Source: an uncultured Bacteroidia bacterium (GTDB taxonomy: Bacteria > Bacteroidota > Bacteroidia > Bacteroidales > Prolixibacteraceae). Taken from it: 64,000 nucleotides of DNA. The stretch covers positions 1-64,000 of the forward strand of contig CAIVMQ010000029.1 of assembly GCA_903907075.1 (NCBI GenBank). Reading direction: 5' to 3'. The notes beneath the pieces were generated by a model. The model did not search any database, was not told where the DNA came from, and was given only the letters and a program-made list of their open reading frames with translations. The position numbers and the translations under genes were made by a program. This document shows, piece after piece, positions 8,645-16,987 of the stretch (position 1 is the stretch's first letter; each line of letters begins with the position of its first letter).

Positions 8645-10261
8645 TTAGTTTAGGGAAACAGCTAATTGCCGAATAGTGGCGCTCTTGGCCATTAGCTTTT
8701 CATTGCTGAAAATCTGCAACCCTTTTCCTTTGTTGTATTTTGTGCCCTTTCTATCCCACAAAATGGTGATCAGATGACCCTTGTATAAAACATGATCAAG
8801 ACAGAACCAATCCCAGGAGTCAGGAATCAGTGGATTTATGATCAGGATATTATCTAACGAGGGGCGCAGTCCGAGCAATCCGGTTATGATAATGTCGTTA
8901 TACGTTGAGTGGTTGTAGTAAATCCCACGCTCCGTAAAACCATGATTATGCTTCTGAACCTCCATGCGTGTTCGGGCAAGCCAGTCCCCATTGAAGGGAT
9001 TTAGGTTCTCATCGATCCACAGTTGATCGGTAACGATCGGTTCGCCCCCGGGAGGAATCTGACGAAACCGGTGTGATTTTGTAAATATTTTAAGGGTTTC
9101 GAAGAAATCTTTTTTCGTGAGTATATCTTGTGGATAATCATTGAGAACATTGGCAACTGCGGTTAAAGTCTGAGCCGTGGCAAACGGCCAGCTGGGACCA
9201 TTCCACTGACATTCGTGACCGTCGTAGCTCACCTTGAATCCCGGGTGGCGCTGCTCTGCCGTCGTTGGACCAAAAGGTGCAAAAAAACCGCTGGGATCCA
9301 TCAATTGTGCCCAGGCTATTTCATAACCCCTGTTTTTGGGCACTAATTCCAGATACCAGGGGATGTAACCGAGCAATTCGCGAGCAGAGCATAACGAATC
9401 TGTCCCTTTAGGAATCACCTTAAAGAAAAGATCTTTCTTATCCCAGAGTTTTTCCAGTGTTAACTGCCGTATTTTTTCGGCTGCGGCGGTATAGATTTCC
9501 GAGAGATTAAGATCCCCTTTCATGCGTGCAATAGTGGCAATAGCCTGAGCATTGGCAAACATATAGGTATTAATCGTAGGGCGCTTTCCTGTTCCGCCAA
9601 TTGCCACCTCCATACCATCCTGACCATCCTCCTGCCAGAAGAGTCCGTCAGGATCACGCCGCCTTTTTTCCCACTCTTTAAAATTAGCCACCAGATCAGG
9701 AAGAATGTTTATCAGCAATGAGTCGTCGGGATGAACCATCTGAAGTTGCAGGTAACTATCTGCAATCCAAAAGCTGTAATGGTAGGGATCGCCCCCTTTA
9801 TGTAGCCAGAAATCGCCATAATCCCATAGGATATTAGAATCATGCAGCCACCTCCCCTCGCGGAAATGATGACCGGCGGGACAAGGGATGCTGTTGTATT
9901 TACCTGCCCAGGAAACATTGGGCATAAATTCGGTAATAATATATCCTTCAGGTGTTTTCTTAATGTGTTTCCGAAAAGTCCACCAGCGGTAATAATAAAC
10001 CTCTTCGATATCCCGATCAGGGCATTCGAAAAACGGGATATTCGCTTCGAGAAAATTCCAGGTATCTTCATTCGAGATCATCGTTGTCCCCTCAACGGCA
10101 TTAAAATGAAGATCGAGGGTATCCTGAAAGTTAAATTTATCGATATAGTGTTTAAAATCCGATTTATTCAAGAACAAATTAGGTTGAGAAAATGAATCCA
10201 ACGTAACGGTTACGAATAAAGCCAAAACGAGAACATACGGTACGACGTGCCTACTTACCAT
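8645..10261 (-). CDS. Exported (alpha/alpha)6-barrel glycoside hydrolase, MGH1/GH63-like
   Basis: Predicted to cleave a glycosidic bond in an oligosaccharide; the exact substrate is not evident. An N-terminal signal peptide (about residues 1-25, ending DSFSQ) precedes a 510-residue helical-barrel domain of the trehalase/GH63/mannosylglycerate-hydrolase type, with DGLFWQEDGQDGMEVAIGG, CQWNGPSWPFATAQT and the acidic GFTERGIYYNHSTYND region near the C-terminus. The start codon directly follows the stop of the upstream GH127-like gene (stop 10262-10264), so the two are translationally linked. It is the last gene of the GH32-GH127-MGH1 operon. Family assignment is from motif memory; GH65-like is the main alternative. 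Confidence 0.75.
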   Translation of the reverse strand: MVSRHVVPYVLVLALFVTVTLDSFSQPNLFLNKSDFKHYIDKFNFQDTLDLHFNAVEGTTMISNEDTWNFLEANIPFFECPDRDIEEVYYYRWWTFRKHIKKTPEGYIITEFMPNVSWAGKYNSIPCPAGHHFREGRWLHDSNILWDYGDFWLHKGGDPYHYSFWIADSYLQLQMVHPDDSLLINILPDLVANFKEWEKRRRDPDGLFWQEDGQDGMEVAIGGTGKRPTINTYMFANAQAIATIARMKGDLNLSEIYTAAAEKIRQLTLEKLWDKKDLFFKVIPKGTDSLCSARELLGYIPWYLELVPKNRGYEIAWAQLMDPSGFFAPFGPTTAEQRHPGFKVSYDGHECQWNGPSWPFATAQTLTAVANVLNDYPQDILTKKDFFETLKIFTKSHRFRQIPPGGEPIVTDQLWIDENLNPFNGDWLARTRMEVQKHNHGFTERGIYYNHSTYNDIIITGLLGLRPSLDNILIINPLIPDSWDWFCLDHVLYKGHLITILWDRKGTKYNKGKGLQIFSNEKLMAKSATIRQLAVSLN

Positions 10262-12340
10262 CTATTTATTTTTTTCTTTTCCCGTTATTACCGGAAAAGC
10301 CGAGATTCGCAGTCGTGCAGCACCCATTGGGATTAAGATAATATCCTCAACCTTCTGATCCGTCAGGGCATCCGCGTCGGGCAACACACCACATAATCCG
10401 TATTTATCTATTTGCCAGGAGGGTACACGTTGACCTTTCGCGTGAACTTCCATGGGAACAGATGCAGTAGTGAACGGAAAGTTATCTGCGGACCAACTTT
10501 TTTTAACAACCTTCAACTTCTGAAGCGGATTGTTTCCGTTTAATTGGAGGGCATAATTCCATGGCGAGTCGGGAAATATCTCAAAGCTCGGCCATTTTGA
10601 GGCATCAGCCCCCTCCTGCCATTTCGAATCACCAATGGCGGTAGCCTTGCTATCCAGCTTCTCGTATCGTTCTTTAATCTTAAGTGATAATGTGAGCGGT
10701 CCATAGTTAACAGAAACGCTATTTTTATTCAACTGCCACACCTTAAGCGAAAGTTCCATCGGGAGATCGAGCGTAACCACATCACCGTTGTGCCATCTGC
10801 GTTGGATTATCGCATACTTGCCGGCTTCGAGTTTTGCGGATAGTACCACTCCGTTAATTTTCACATTTCCATTCTTACACCAGGTGGGAATGCGAAGATA
10901 GAGCGGAAATTGAACCTCACCGGAGGTATTTAAAACAAATTGAACAGACTCTTCAAACGGGTAGTTCGTTATCTCCTTAATTGTAAGAGACTTATTATCT
11001 GCAACTTTCAGAGTCGCGGTACATGCGCCATAGAGTGCTATCGCTACACCGTTATCGGGAGTAGCCAATGCCAGATGCTCCACATAATAGGGCCATCCCT
11101 GCGAATGGTTATGCTGGCAACAACGGCTGCTGAACGGATTCATCGCTAAAAATGGACCTGAATTTTGAATCCCCGGGCTATGATCTTTTGAGTCGCTGAT
11201 CACTTCGTTAGGAGAGGTGATATAACGAAGCCCTTTGAAGTCGGGCATCATAGCCGCAGGATAGGAGTTAAATGCAACATCTTCGGCATTTTCGGCCCAA
11301 AAGGGATCTCCCGAAATACGGAGCATAATCTCATCAGAAGACATTTGCTCGACAAAGCCACATGTTTCAGTCCCTTGTCGCGGATCGATATAGCCCATTC
11401 GGGCATTCTCATCAGCACCAAACATGCCACCGGGGACTTGTCCAAAGATCCGGCGGATTAAATTAAATCCCGTATAGGAAGCTTGCAACATTTTAGGATC
11501 ACCTGTTTGCATCGAATAGATGGCAGGTTCCCTGAAACATTGTGCCACATTTACATTGTGCCAATTGGGAAGGGCTGATTCGTCCATCCAGTTGGCGGTA
11601 TTGCGGTGAATCTTATTCCCAAGTTCAAGAAGGAACGGATCACCGGTGATATTATAAAGCCAGTAAACACTGAGTAAATTATCGCCTCCGCGACTATTCT
11701 CCCAATAATCTTTCAAGAAATCGTCATCCGGAACTGTAAGCTGCCACTTAAAATAGTTCGTCATCAACGAAATCACACGCTGATCTGCTGAGTATTCGTA
11801 ATATGATTGAAGTGCCCAGAGCATTATCATATTTGCCCAAAGATCTTTTTTACCATTACGGATTGTTGTCGGGCCAAAGTAACCATTAGGCTGCGCACTC
11901 TTAAATACAGCCTCAATCCATATTTTCGTCTCTGCAATCATGGATAAGTCGTTGAGGATATAGGCCAGGTTACCATACCCTTTGAGCCAGTATGGGAGCT
12001 CTTCCCATCCATTCTGACCGCCGGTATTCAACCACGCATTATCCTTTTTAGTAAGCCAGGCACTAATCTCGCCAAGATGTCCGGTAAGGCCATCGCGCTG
12101 CAACTCGAGGTATCGCTTTAACCATCCCTGAGGCTTAATTGCAGTAACGGGAAGTTTTATAAAGTGGAGCGGCTCAAGCGGTTTTCGGTTACTCAGGTAA
12201 TTAACGTTGGATGAACCAACGGCAGGGCGATCCACAAATTTAATTTCAGTGGTCTGCGCAATGATCGACGAAGTGGAACCAAGGACGACTAAAAGTCCCG
12301 CTATCCCAAGGATTTGAATGAACAGTGTATTTCTTCTCAT
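10262..12340 (-). CDS. Exported GH127-like beta-L-arabinofuranosidase (DUF1680)
   Basis: Retaining hydrolase of the cysteine-nucleophile GH127/GH146 clan, predicted to release beta-linked arabinofuranose. Of 692 residues, about 1-28 form a signal peptide. The catalytic barrel carries the zinc/nucleophile set: Glu325 and Cys327 in TETCGF, Cys407 and Cys408 in SRCCQHN. The spacing is close to that of characterised GH127 (E338, C340, C417, C418). A C-terminal beta-sandwich follows (PLYLRIPTWCKNGNVKINGV). Its ATG overlaps the stop of the GH32 gene by 4 bp. The RCCQHN context differs from the usual CCP, so a different linkage or sugar is possible. Confidence 0.85.
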   Translation of the reverse strand: MRRNTLFIQILGIAGLLVVLGSTSSIIAQTTEIKFVDRPAVGSSNVNYLSNRKPLEPLHFIKLPVTAIKPQGWLKRYLELQRDGLTGHLGEISAWLTKKDNAWLNTGGQNGWEELPYWLKGYGNLAYILNDLSMIAETKIWIEAVFKSAQPNGYFGPTTIRNGKKDLWANMIMLWALQSYYEYSADQRVISLMTNYFKWQLTVPDDDFLKDYWENSRGGDNLLSVYWLYNITGDPFLLELGNKIHRNTANWMDESALPNWHNVNVAQCFREPAIYSMQTGDPKMLQASYTGFNLIRRIFGQVPGGMFGADENARMGYIDPRQGTETCGFVEQMSSDEIMLRISGDPFWAENAEDVAFNSYPAAMMPDFKGLRYITSPNEVISDSKDHSPGIQNSGPFLAMNPFSSRCCQHNHSQGWPYYVEHLALATPDNGVAIALYGACTATLKVADNKSLTIKEITNYPFEESVQFVLNTSGEVQFPLYLRIPTWCKNGNVKINGVVLSAKLEAGKYAIIQRRWHNGDVVTLDLPMELSLKVWQLNKNSVSVNYGPLTLSLKIKERYEKLDSKATAIGDSKWQEGADASKWPSFEIFPDSPWNYALQLNGNNPLQKLKVVKKSWSADNFPFTTASVPMEVHAKGQRVPSWQIDKYGLCGVLPDADALTDQKVEDIILIPMGAARLRISAFPVITGKEKNK

Positions 12341-14112
12341 TGCTTATTTCCCCATACCGACTTAAGTTGGTACGATTTTAATTTTACATCTGCGAAATCC
12401 TTGAGACCTGAAATGATCATATTGGCCGGAACCTTATCCTTGTTCACAAAACATTTAGCAATCTGAACAATGCCATCATTGGCAAAAAGCTCAATAGAAG
12501 TCCTATCGGTGATTATGCGCAGTTTGATTTTATGATCTATCGGATTAAGTGGGGCTTTCACGCCACCTAAATCAATTTTCCGGTTACCTAAGTTATAGGA
12601 AATTTTCTGTCCAAAGATTTCGGTGTTGATCACCACGGTGGTGTCTGAAGTTTCGGGCATATTGATGTCAAGCACCATCTCAATATCCAGCAGATCGCCA
12701 TTGAGTGCTGGCACTTTGAGTGGGTTCTCCATCCCCTGAAGCTTTGCACTGAAGCTGTTTGCTTTGGTAATTCGCAGTAATTCGAGCTCCTTGGCTGGCT
12801 CGATAAAAAGGCGAATGCCATCTGTGGTTGTGCGCAGGGTCATATTCCGTGGAACAGTAAACTGCTGATTAAATGGCATTTTGGGATATTCACCACCGGC
12901 CATCCACGAAAATTGAATCCTTCGGCCATCAGCAGCCGGAATATCACTGTACGATTGAGCGGCATAATCATTTCCACCGTATTTGGTGGTGAAAGGGCCA
13001 CTCTCTTTTGTAAACTCCTTACCATTAAAACTTCCGATTAAATATTTTCCGTCGCCGCCCCAGAATACCCAGCGGGAGTTTTGTTTATTCCCATCCACAG
13101 GCAATTCAAACATATCTGGACATTCGCTGCACCCCACATTTTTGATATCGCAAACTTTATCCCAATTGATCAGATTCGCGGAGGAGAACAATGCATAATC
13201 CTGACCATCAAGATACAATGCCATCACCCAATGGCCGTTCTTCGGGTTGGAATCCTTCTGTTTCTCACTAAACCAGAATACTTTCGGATCGCGGTTTCCT
13301 CCAATCAGGTGAGGGACAACCGGATTTCCGGGATAATTAATCCATGTTTTTCCTTCATCGATAGAATAGTTCATCGACTGACATGCTTCTCCTTTTCCGC
13401 GATCAGCACCTATTGAAGTATGAAATAAGACGATTGGCGGATTGGTGATTTTTCCTGCTTTATCCTTAACCGGTTTAGTTTGTAATCCCGAGGTATTATT
13501 CCAGTCGACCACTGCGGAGCCGGAAAATACAACACCGTTTTTATCGGGTAGTACAGCGTCCGGCCCTTCGTTCCAATGCAACAAATCTTTGCTGACAGCA
13601 TGTCCCCAGGTCATATTTCCCCATGCGGTACCCCACGGGTTATGCTGAAAAAACAGGTGATAGGTACCTTTAAAGAAAACAAGACCATTGGGGTCGTTGG
13701 TCCACCCACGCCGCGGTGCAAAATGGAATTGCGGTCTGAGCTCCTCCTTATAAACACTAGGCCCGTCAGCTAATTCATTTGATGTTTGGGTCAGCGTAAG
13801 CCACTTTGAATCGGGGGTCACCTTCTCTGCTGTGAGGGAAAGCTTTTTACCCATCCATTGTCCAACTTCGAGAGTCGCATAAAAATCGGGGTTCTCAGCG
13901 GCCAGCTCCACCTCAAATTCATGTTGCATTACCCCATCAATATTAACAGTAATATAGGTTTTGGGGGCTCCGGTCTTTACGGGTACAAGGACAAATTTCT
14001 TACTGATCATAGAGATCTCAAAAGATTGAGAGGTGGTTTGGGCAGAAAGATCTGCACTTAAGATTCCAAGCATAAACAGAACCAGAATTAAACGAACTGG
14101 AAATTTTCTCAT
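12337..14112 (-). CDS. Exported GH32 fructan hydrolase (levanase/inulinase/invertase type)
   Basis: Hydrolyses beta-fructofuranosidic bonds. Of 591 residues, about 1-25 form a signal peptide. An extra N-terminal beta domain (about 28-125) precedes the five-bladed propeller beginning HFAPRRGWTNDPNG, whose Asp is the nucleophile. The RDP motif (GGNRDPKVFW) and the acid/base Glu in SECPDMFELP are present, and the C-terminal beta-sandwich carries RTSIELFANDG. It is the first gene of the three-hydrolase operon and overlaps the next by 4 bp. No SusC/SusD pair or fructokinase is nearby. A palindrome and -7 box lie just upstream (14135-14155). Confidence 0.92.
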   Translation of the reverse strand: MRKFPVRLILVLFMLGILSADLSAQTTSQSFEISMISKKFVLVPVKTGAPKTYITVNIDGVMQHEFEVELAAENPDFYATLEVGQWMGKKLSLTAEKVTPDSKWLTLTQTSNELADGPSVYKEELRPQFHFAPRRGWTNDPNGLVFFKGTYHLFFQHNPWGTAWGNMTWGHAVSKDLLHWNEGPDAVLPDKNGVVFSGSAVVDWNNTSGLQTKPVKDKAGKITNPPIVLFHTSIGADRGKGEACQSMNYSIDEGKTWINYPGNPVVPHLIGGNRDPKVFWFSEKQKDSNPKNGHWVMALYLDGQDYALFSSANLINWDKVCDIKNVGCSECPDMFELPVDGNKQNSRWVFWGGDGKYLIGSFNGKEFTKESGPFTTKYGGNDYAAQSYSDIPAADGRRIQFSWMAGGEYPKMPFNQQFTVPRNMTLRTTTDGIRLFIEPAKELELLRITKANSFSAKLQGMENPLKVPALNGDLLDIEMVLDINMPETSDTTVVINTEIFGQKISYNLGNRKIDLGGVKAPLNPIDHKIKLRIITDRTSIELFANDGIVQIAKCFVNKDKVPANMIISGLKDFADVKLKSYQLKSVWGNKQ

Positions 14113-14134
14113 GGATAGTTTAAGTTTTAATTGG

Positions 14135-14155
14135 TTGTATATTTATACAAAGCTA
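14135..14155 (-). promoter_or_regulatory. Promoter -7 box and operator-like palindrome of the hydrolase operon
   Basis: On the minus strand TAGCTTTG (14148-14155) fits the TAnnTTTG box. Overlapping its downstream end is a palindrome with perfect 7-bp arms, TTGTATA-TT-TATACAA (14135-14150), placed where a bound repressor would cover the start site. The cognate regulator is not obvious in the window. Confidence 0.5.
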
Positions 14156-14198
14156 AAAAAAGTTGATTACAGATGTTCAATTTCAACTTAACAGTAAT

Positions 14199-15521
14199 TT
14201 ATAAGGTTTTAAATCTTAGATTTTCGACAGCATAAATTGGGTATACTTCAATGTTATCATAGCTGGAGAAATTCTCATTTGAAATTCGAATACCTCTTTT
14301 CAGCTTCTTTTCATTTAAAAATAAAAGAAGACTTTGCATCGTCCCTTTTGTTCCTGATTTCACTTCCACGGGGACAATCTTCTGCGATAATGGCACGATA
14401 TAATCCACCTCTGCATTACTACTTTTAGCCTCCCTATGCCAATAATATAACGATGGATTTTGGTAAGATGATTCAGACTTTATTAATTCAATACCGACAA
14501 ATTGCTCAGCAAGATTTCCTTTATTTATTGCATCAAATTTTTTGGAGAGTAGAAAATCTGTCAAGTCAAGCCCCATCAAGCGCTGAAAAATTCCCGTATC
14601 ATACACCAACATTTTTTGTTTTTGAGGATTTGCTTCGGCGCCAAGAGGTAGTCCATTCGATGAACTATGCACAACCGGTATCACAAGACCCACTTTGATA
14701 AGCAATTGCAAAGCTTCTTTAACTTGAGTATGGTTTGCCTGGGTAGTGACTTTTGAAATAACAAATTTATGTCCTGCCTGAAAAACAACGGATTGGAAAA
14801 CCTCATTTAATCGGGTAAACGGAATTCTACTCCTGTATTTTGTAAAATCGGTTTGTAGTGATAGGATTAAATCACTCAGGATCTGTTGACATTTATTGAA
14901 TTGACCTGTTTCAATATACGTCGCCACAACTTCAGGCATTCCACCAAGGCAAAGAAATTTTTGCACCAGCTCAAGTAATCTGGCATGAAGTAATTCATTG
15001 ATTGGATTGTGAGGATCTGCGAGCCTTACTTTCTCCAATAGTCTTTTCTCCCCTGCTCCCAAAAGAAATTCGGAAAAACTAAGTGGGTACATAAAAATTG
15101 ATCTTATTCTTCCTACGCCGAATGTTGGCATTTCCAACAATGCGAACTCAAGTAACGAACCAGCTGCAATAACATGTAAATCAGGCATTTTCTCGTAAAA
15201 AAAGCGCAGCGAGGCAAGAGCCTCCTGGCATTCCTGTATTTCATCAAAAAAAAGTAAAGTTGTACCAGGAAAAATATCTGTCTTATAAATGGCAGAAAGA
15301 TTTTCGCAGATATTTGTAGGCGAAAGATTATCTAAAAACAATTCTTTTAGTCGTGGACTTTCTTCAAAATTTATTTCGATAAAATTATCAAACTTGCGCC
15401 CTAATTCCCTAATTGTCTTAGTTTTACCAACCTGCCTTGCCCCTCGAACCAAGAGGGTTTTGCGATTAGTTTCGCTTTTCCACTTTTCGAGTTCACGATC
15501 TAATTTTCTTTCGATATACAT
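14199..15521 (-). CDS. AAA+ ATPase with DUF4143 domain
   Basis: ATP-binding protein of the AAA_14/DUF4143 family, whose cellular role is not established. The 440 residues show a Walker A motif near the N-terminus (VRGARQVGKTKT), a Walker B-like LLFFDEIQE, a sensor-like VIAAGSLLEFAL, and a C-terminal DUF4143 half with a PD-(D/E)XK-like patch (NAEVDYIVPL...VPVEVKSG). That patch resembles a nuclease fold seen in this family. It is a single gene between the hydrolase operon and dctA, preceded by three direct repeats (15532-15614). Such genes are often in variable copy number in Bacteroidota and are probably accessory. Confidence 0.85.
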   Translation of the reverse strand: MYIERKLDRELEKWKSETNRKTLLVRGARQVGKTKTIRELGRKFDNFIEINFEESPRLKELFLDNLSPTNICENLSAIYKTDIFPGTTLLFFDEIQECQEALASLRFFYEKMPDLHVIAAGSLLEFALLEMPTFGVGRIRSIFMYPLSFSEFLLGAGEKRLLEKVRLADPHNPINELLHARLLELVQKFLCLGGMPEVVATYIETGQFNKCQQILSDLILSLQTDFTKYRSRIPFTRLNEVFQSVVFQAGHKFVISKVTTQANHTQVKEALQLLIKVGLVIPVVHSSSNGLPLGAEANPQKQKMLVYDTGIFQRLMGLDLTDFLLSKKFDAINKGNLAEQFVGIELIKSESSYQNPSLYYWHREAKSSNAEVDYIVPLSQKIVPVEVKSGTKGTMQSLLLFLNEKKLKRGIRISNENFSSYDNIEVYPIYAVENLRFKTL

Positions 15522-15531
15522 TTTCTAATTT

Positions 15532-15614
15532 CAAAAATACAAGGCAATATTATAAATTAAATAACAAAAATACAAGGCAATTACATATTTAATATTAAAG
15601 AATACAAGGCCAAT
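15532..15614 (-). promoter_or_regulatory. Three direct repeats upstream of the DUF4143 ATPase
   Basis: CAAAAATACAAGGCAAT occurs at 15532-15548 and 15565-15581, and a degenerate third copy (AATACAAGGCCAAT) at 15601-15614. Periods are 33 and 32 bp, about three helical turns. On the gene's strand the two exact copies read ATTGCCTTGTATTTTTG and include the -7 consensus TATTTTTG. They may be duplicated promoters or binding sites of an autoregulator. Confidence 0.6.
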
Positions 15615-15676
15615 CAAAATTATTGTTCATTACATAATTGCAATAAATTAACTATTTTAGTCAAGAATTCCAGCAA

Positions 15677-15704
15677 ATGAAATATTTAAAATGAAGTATT
15701 TAAA
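15677..15704 (+). promoter_or_regulatory. Duplicated start region of dctA with five-codon leader frame
   Basis: ATGAAATATTTAAA (15677-15690) is followed at once by ATGAAGTATTTAAA, the true start. The first copy encodes MKYLK and stops at TGA (15692-15694), which overlaps the dctA ATG (15691-15693). A ribosome starting upstream would end exactly on the real start. Confidence 0.5.
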
Positions 15705-16932
15705 GAGTCTCTACCTTCAGGTAATTATTGCAATTCTGACAGGTATATTCATAGGGTCCATTTTCCCTGAATTTGCGATCCAACTCAAACCGCTTGGGGA
15801 TGGATTTATCAAGCTGATCAAGATGATGATTGGCCCGGTTATTTTTTGCACAATCGTGAACGGGATAGCCGGAATGGAGAGCACTAAGAAAGTAGGCCGG
15901 GTTGGGGTAAAAACCATTATCTATTTTGAGATCGTTTCGACCTTTGCTTTAATGATTGGATTGGTAGTTATCAATATTTTCAAACCGGGCGCAGGAATGA
16001 ATATCGACCCCGCCTCGCTAGATATGAAGGCTGTAGAGAGCTATATGAGTCAAAGTAAAACTGTTGGTGTACAAGATTTTATCCTTAATATCATACCCGA
16101 CAACATCATTAACGCCTTATCGAACGGAAATATTCTACAGGTTTTATTCTTTGCCATCCTGCTCGGCTTTGCGATGTCTAAGATTGGAGCTAAAGCGAAA
16201 CCGTTATTAAGTGCCATCAAGTCTATCGAAGAGACCTTATTCGCAATAATCCGAATGATTATGCGTGTCGCACCTCTGGGTGCCCTGGGTGCTATGAGTT
16301 TTACAATTGGGAAATATGGATTAGGATCATTAGTCTCACTGGGGCAGCTCATGGGTTCCTTTTACCTTACGTGCCTTCTGTTTATCATTTTTATCCTTGG
16401 CGGAATTCTCCGATATACCGGCTTTAGCCTTTGGCAACTACTTAAATATATTCGTGAGGAGCTGCTTATCGTTCTGGGCACTTCATCTTCGGAGGCGGCA
16501 CTGCCAAGTTTAATGGATAAGTTGCGCAAACTGGGATGTTCAGAGCCTGTTGTTGGGTTAGTGGTCCCAACCGGCTATTCATTTAATCTTGATGGGACCT
16601 CAATCTATCTCACCATGGCGGCAGTATTTCTGGCCCAGGCAACCAATACTCCGCTGGAGTTTTCGCATCAAGTATCGCTGCTGCTGATTTTAATGTTAGC
16701 CTCCAAAGGGGCTGCCGGAGTAACCGGAAGCGGATTTATCACCCTGGCCGCCGTGCTACCTATTGTTGGGAATATTCCCGTTGCGGCTATCGCACTAATC
16801 CTGGGTATCGATCGGTTTATGAGTGAAGCCAGAGCACTTACAAATCTCATTGGAAATACCGTTGCAACACTGGTGATCGCGAAATCAGAAAATGAGATCG
16901 ATCTAAATAAAGCGAAGGAGCTTATAGGCTGA
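15691..16932 (+). CDS. dctA: Dicarboxylate/amino acid:cation symporter (SDF/DAACS family)
   Basis: Inner-membrane, Na+- or H+-coupled uptake of C4-dicarboxylates or acidic amino acids. The 413-residue protein begins with a membrane segment ([17 protein letters not shown]). It carries the family signatures: hairpin-1 serine-rich [11 protein letters not shown], the TM7 motif [16 protein letters not shown], hairpin 2 ([15 protein letters not shown]) and the TM8 motif [18 protein letters not shown]. Length is typical. It is a single gene. The immediate upstream sequence duplicates the first codons (see 15677-15704). The DctA name rests on overall resemblance; a glutamate/aspartate carrier of the same family is the alternative. 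Confidence 0.85.
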   Translation: MKYLKSLYLQVIIAILTGIFIGSIFPEFAIQLKPLGDGFIKLIKMMIGPVIFCTIVNGIAGMESTKKVGRVGVKTIIYFEIVSTFALMIGLVVINIFKPGAGMNIDPASLDMKAVESYMSQSKTVGVQDFILNIIPDNIINALSNGNILQVLFFAILLGFAMSKIGAKAKPLLSAIKSIEETLFAIIRMIMRVAPLGALGAMSFTIGKYGLGSLVSLGQLMGSFYLTCLLFIIFILGGILRYTGFSLWQLLKYIREELLIVLGTSSSEAALPSLMDKLRKLGCSEPVVGLVVPTGYSFNLDGTSIYLTMAAVFLAQATNTPLEFSHQVSLLLILMLASKGAAGVTGSGFITLAAVLPIVGNIPVAAIALILGIDRFMSEARALTNLIGNTVATLVIAKSENEIDLNKAKELIG

Positions 16933-16987
16933 TTTTCAGTTTATTCATAAGGTTCGCGCCAAATGACATTTGCTGCATTGAATGTTT

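Noticed and set aside
9842-10195. Plus-strand frames opposite the glycoside hydrolases
   Set aside because: They are shadows of strongly supported minus-strand genes.
15532-15614. CRISPR array
   Set aside because: Only three short AT-rich repeats, no spacers of CRISPR type, no cas genes; they sit at a promoter.
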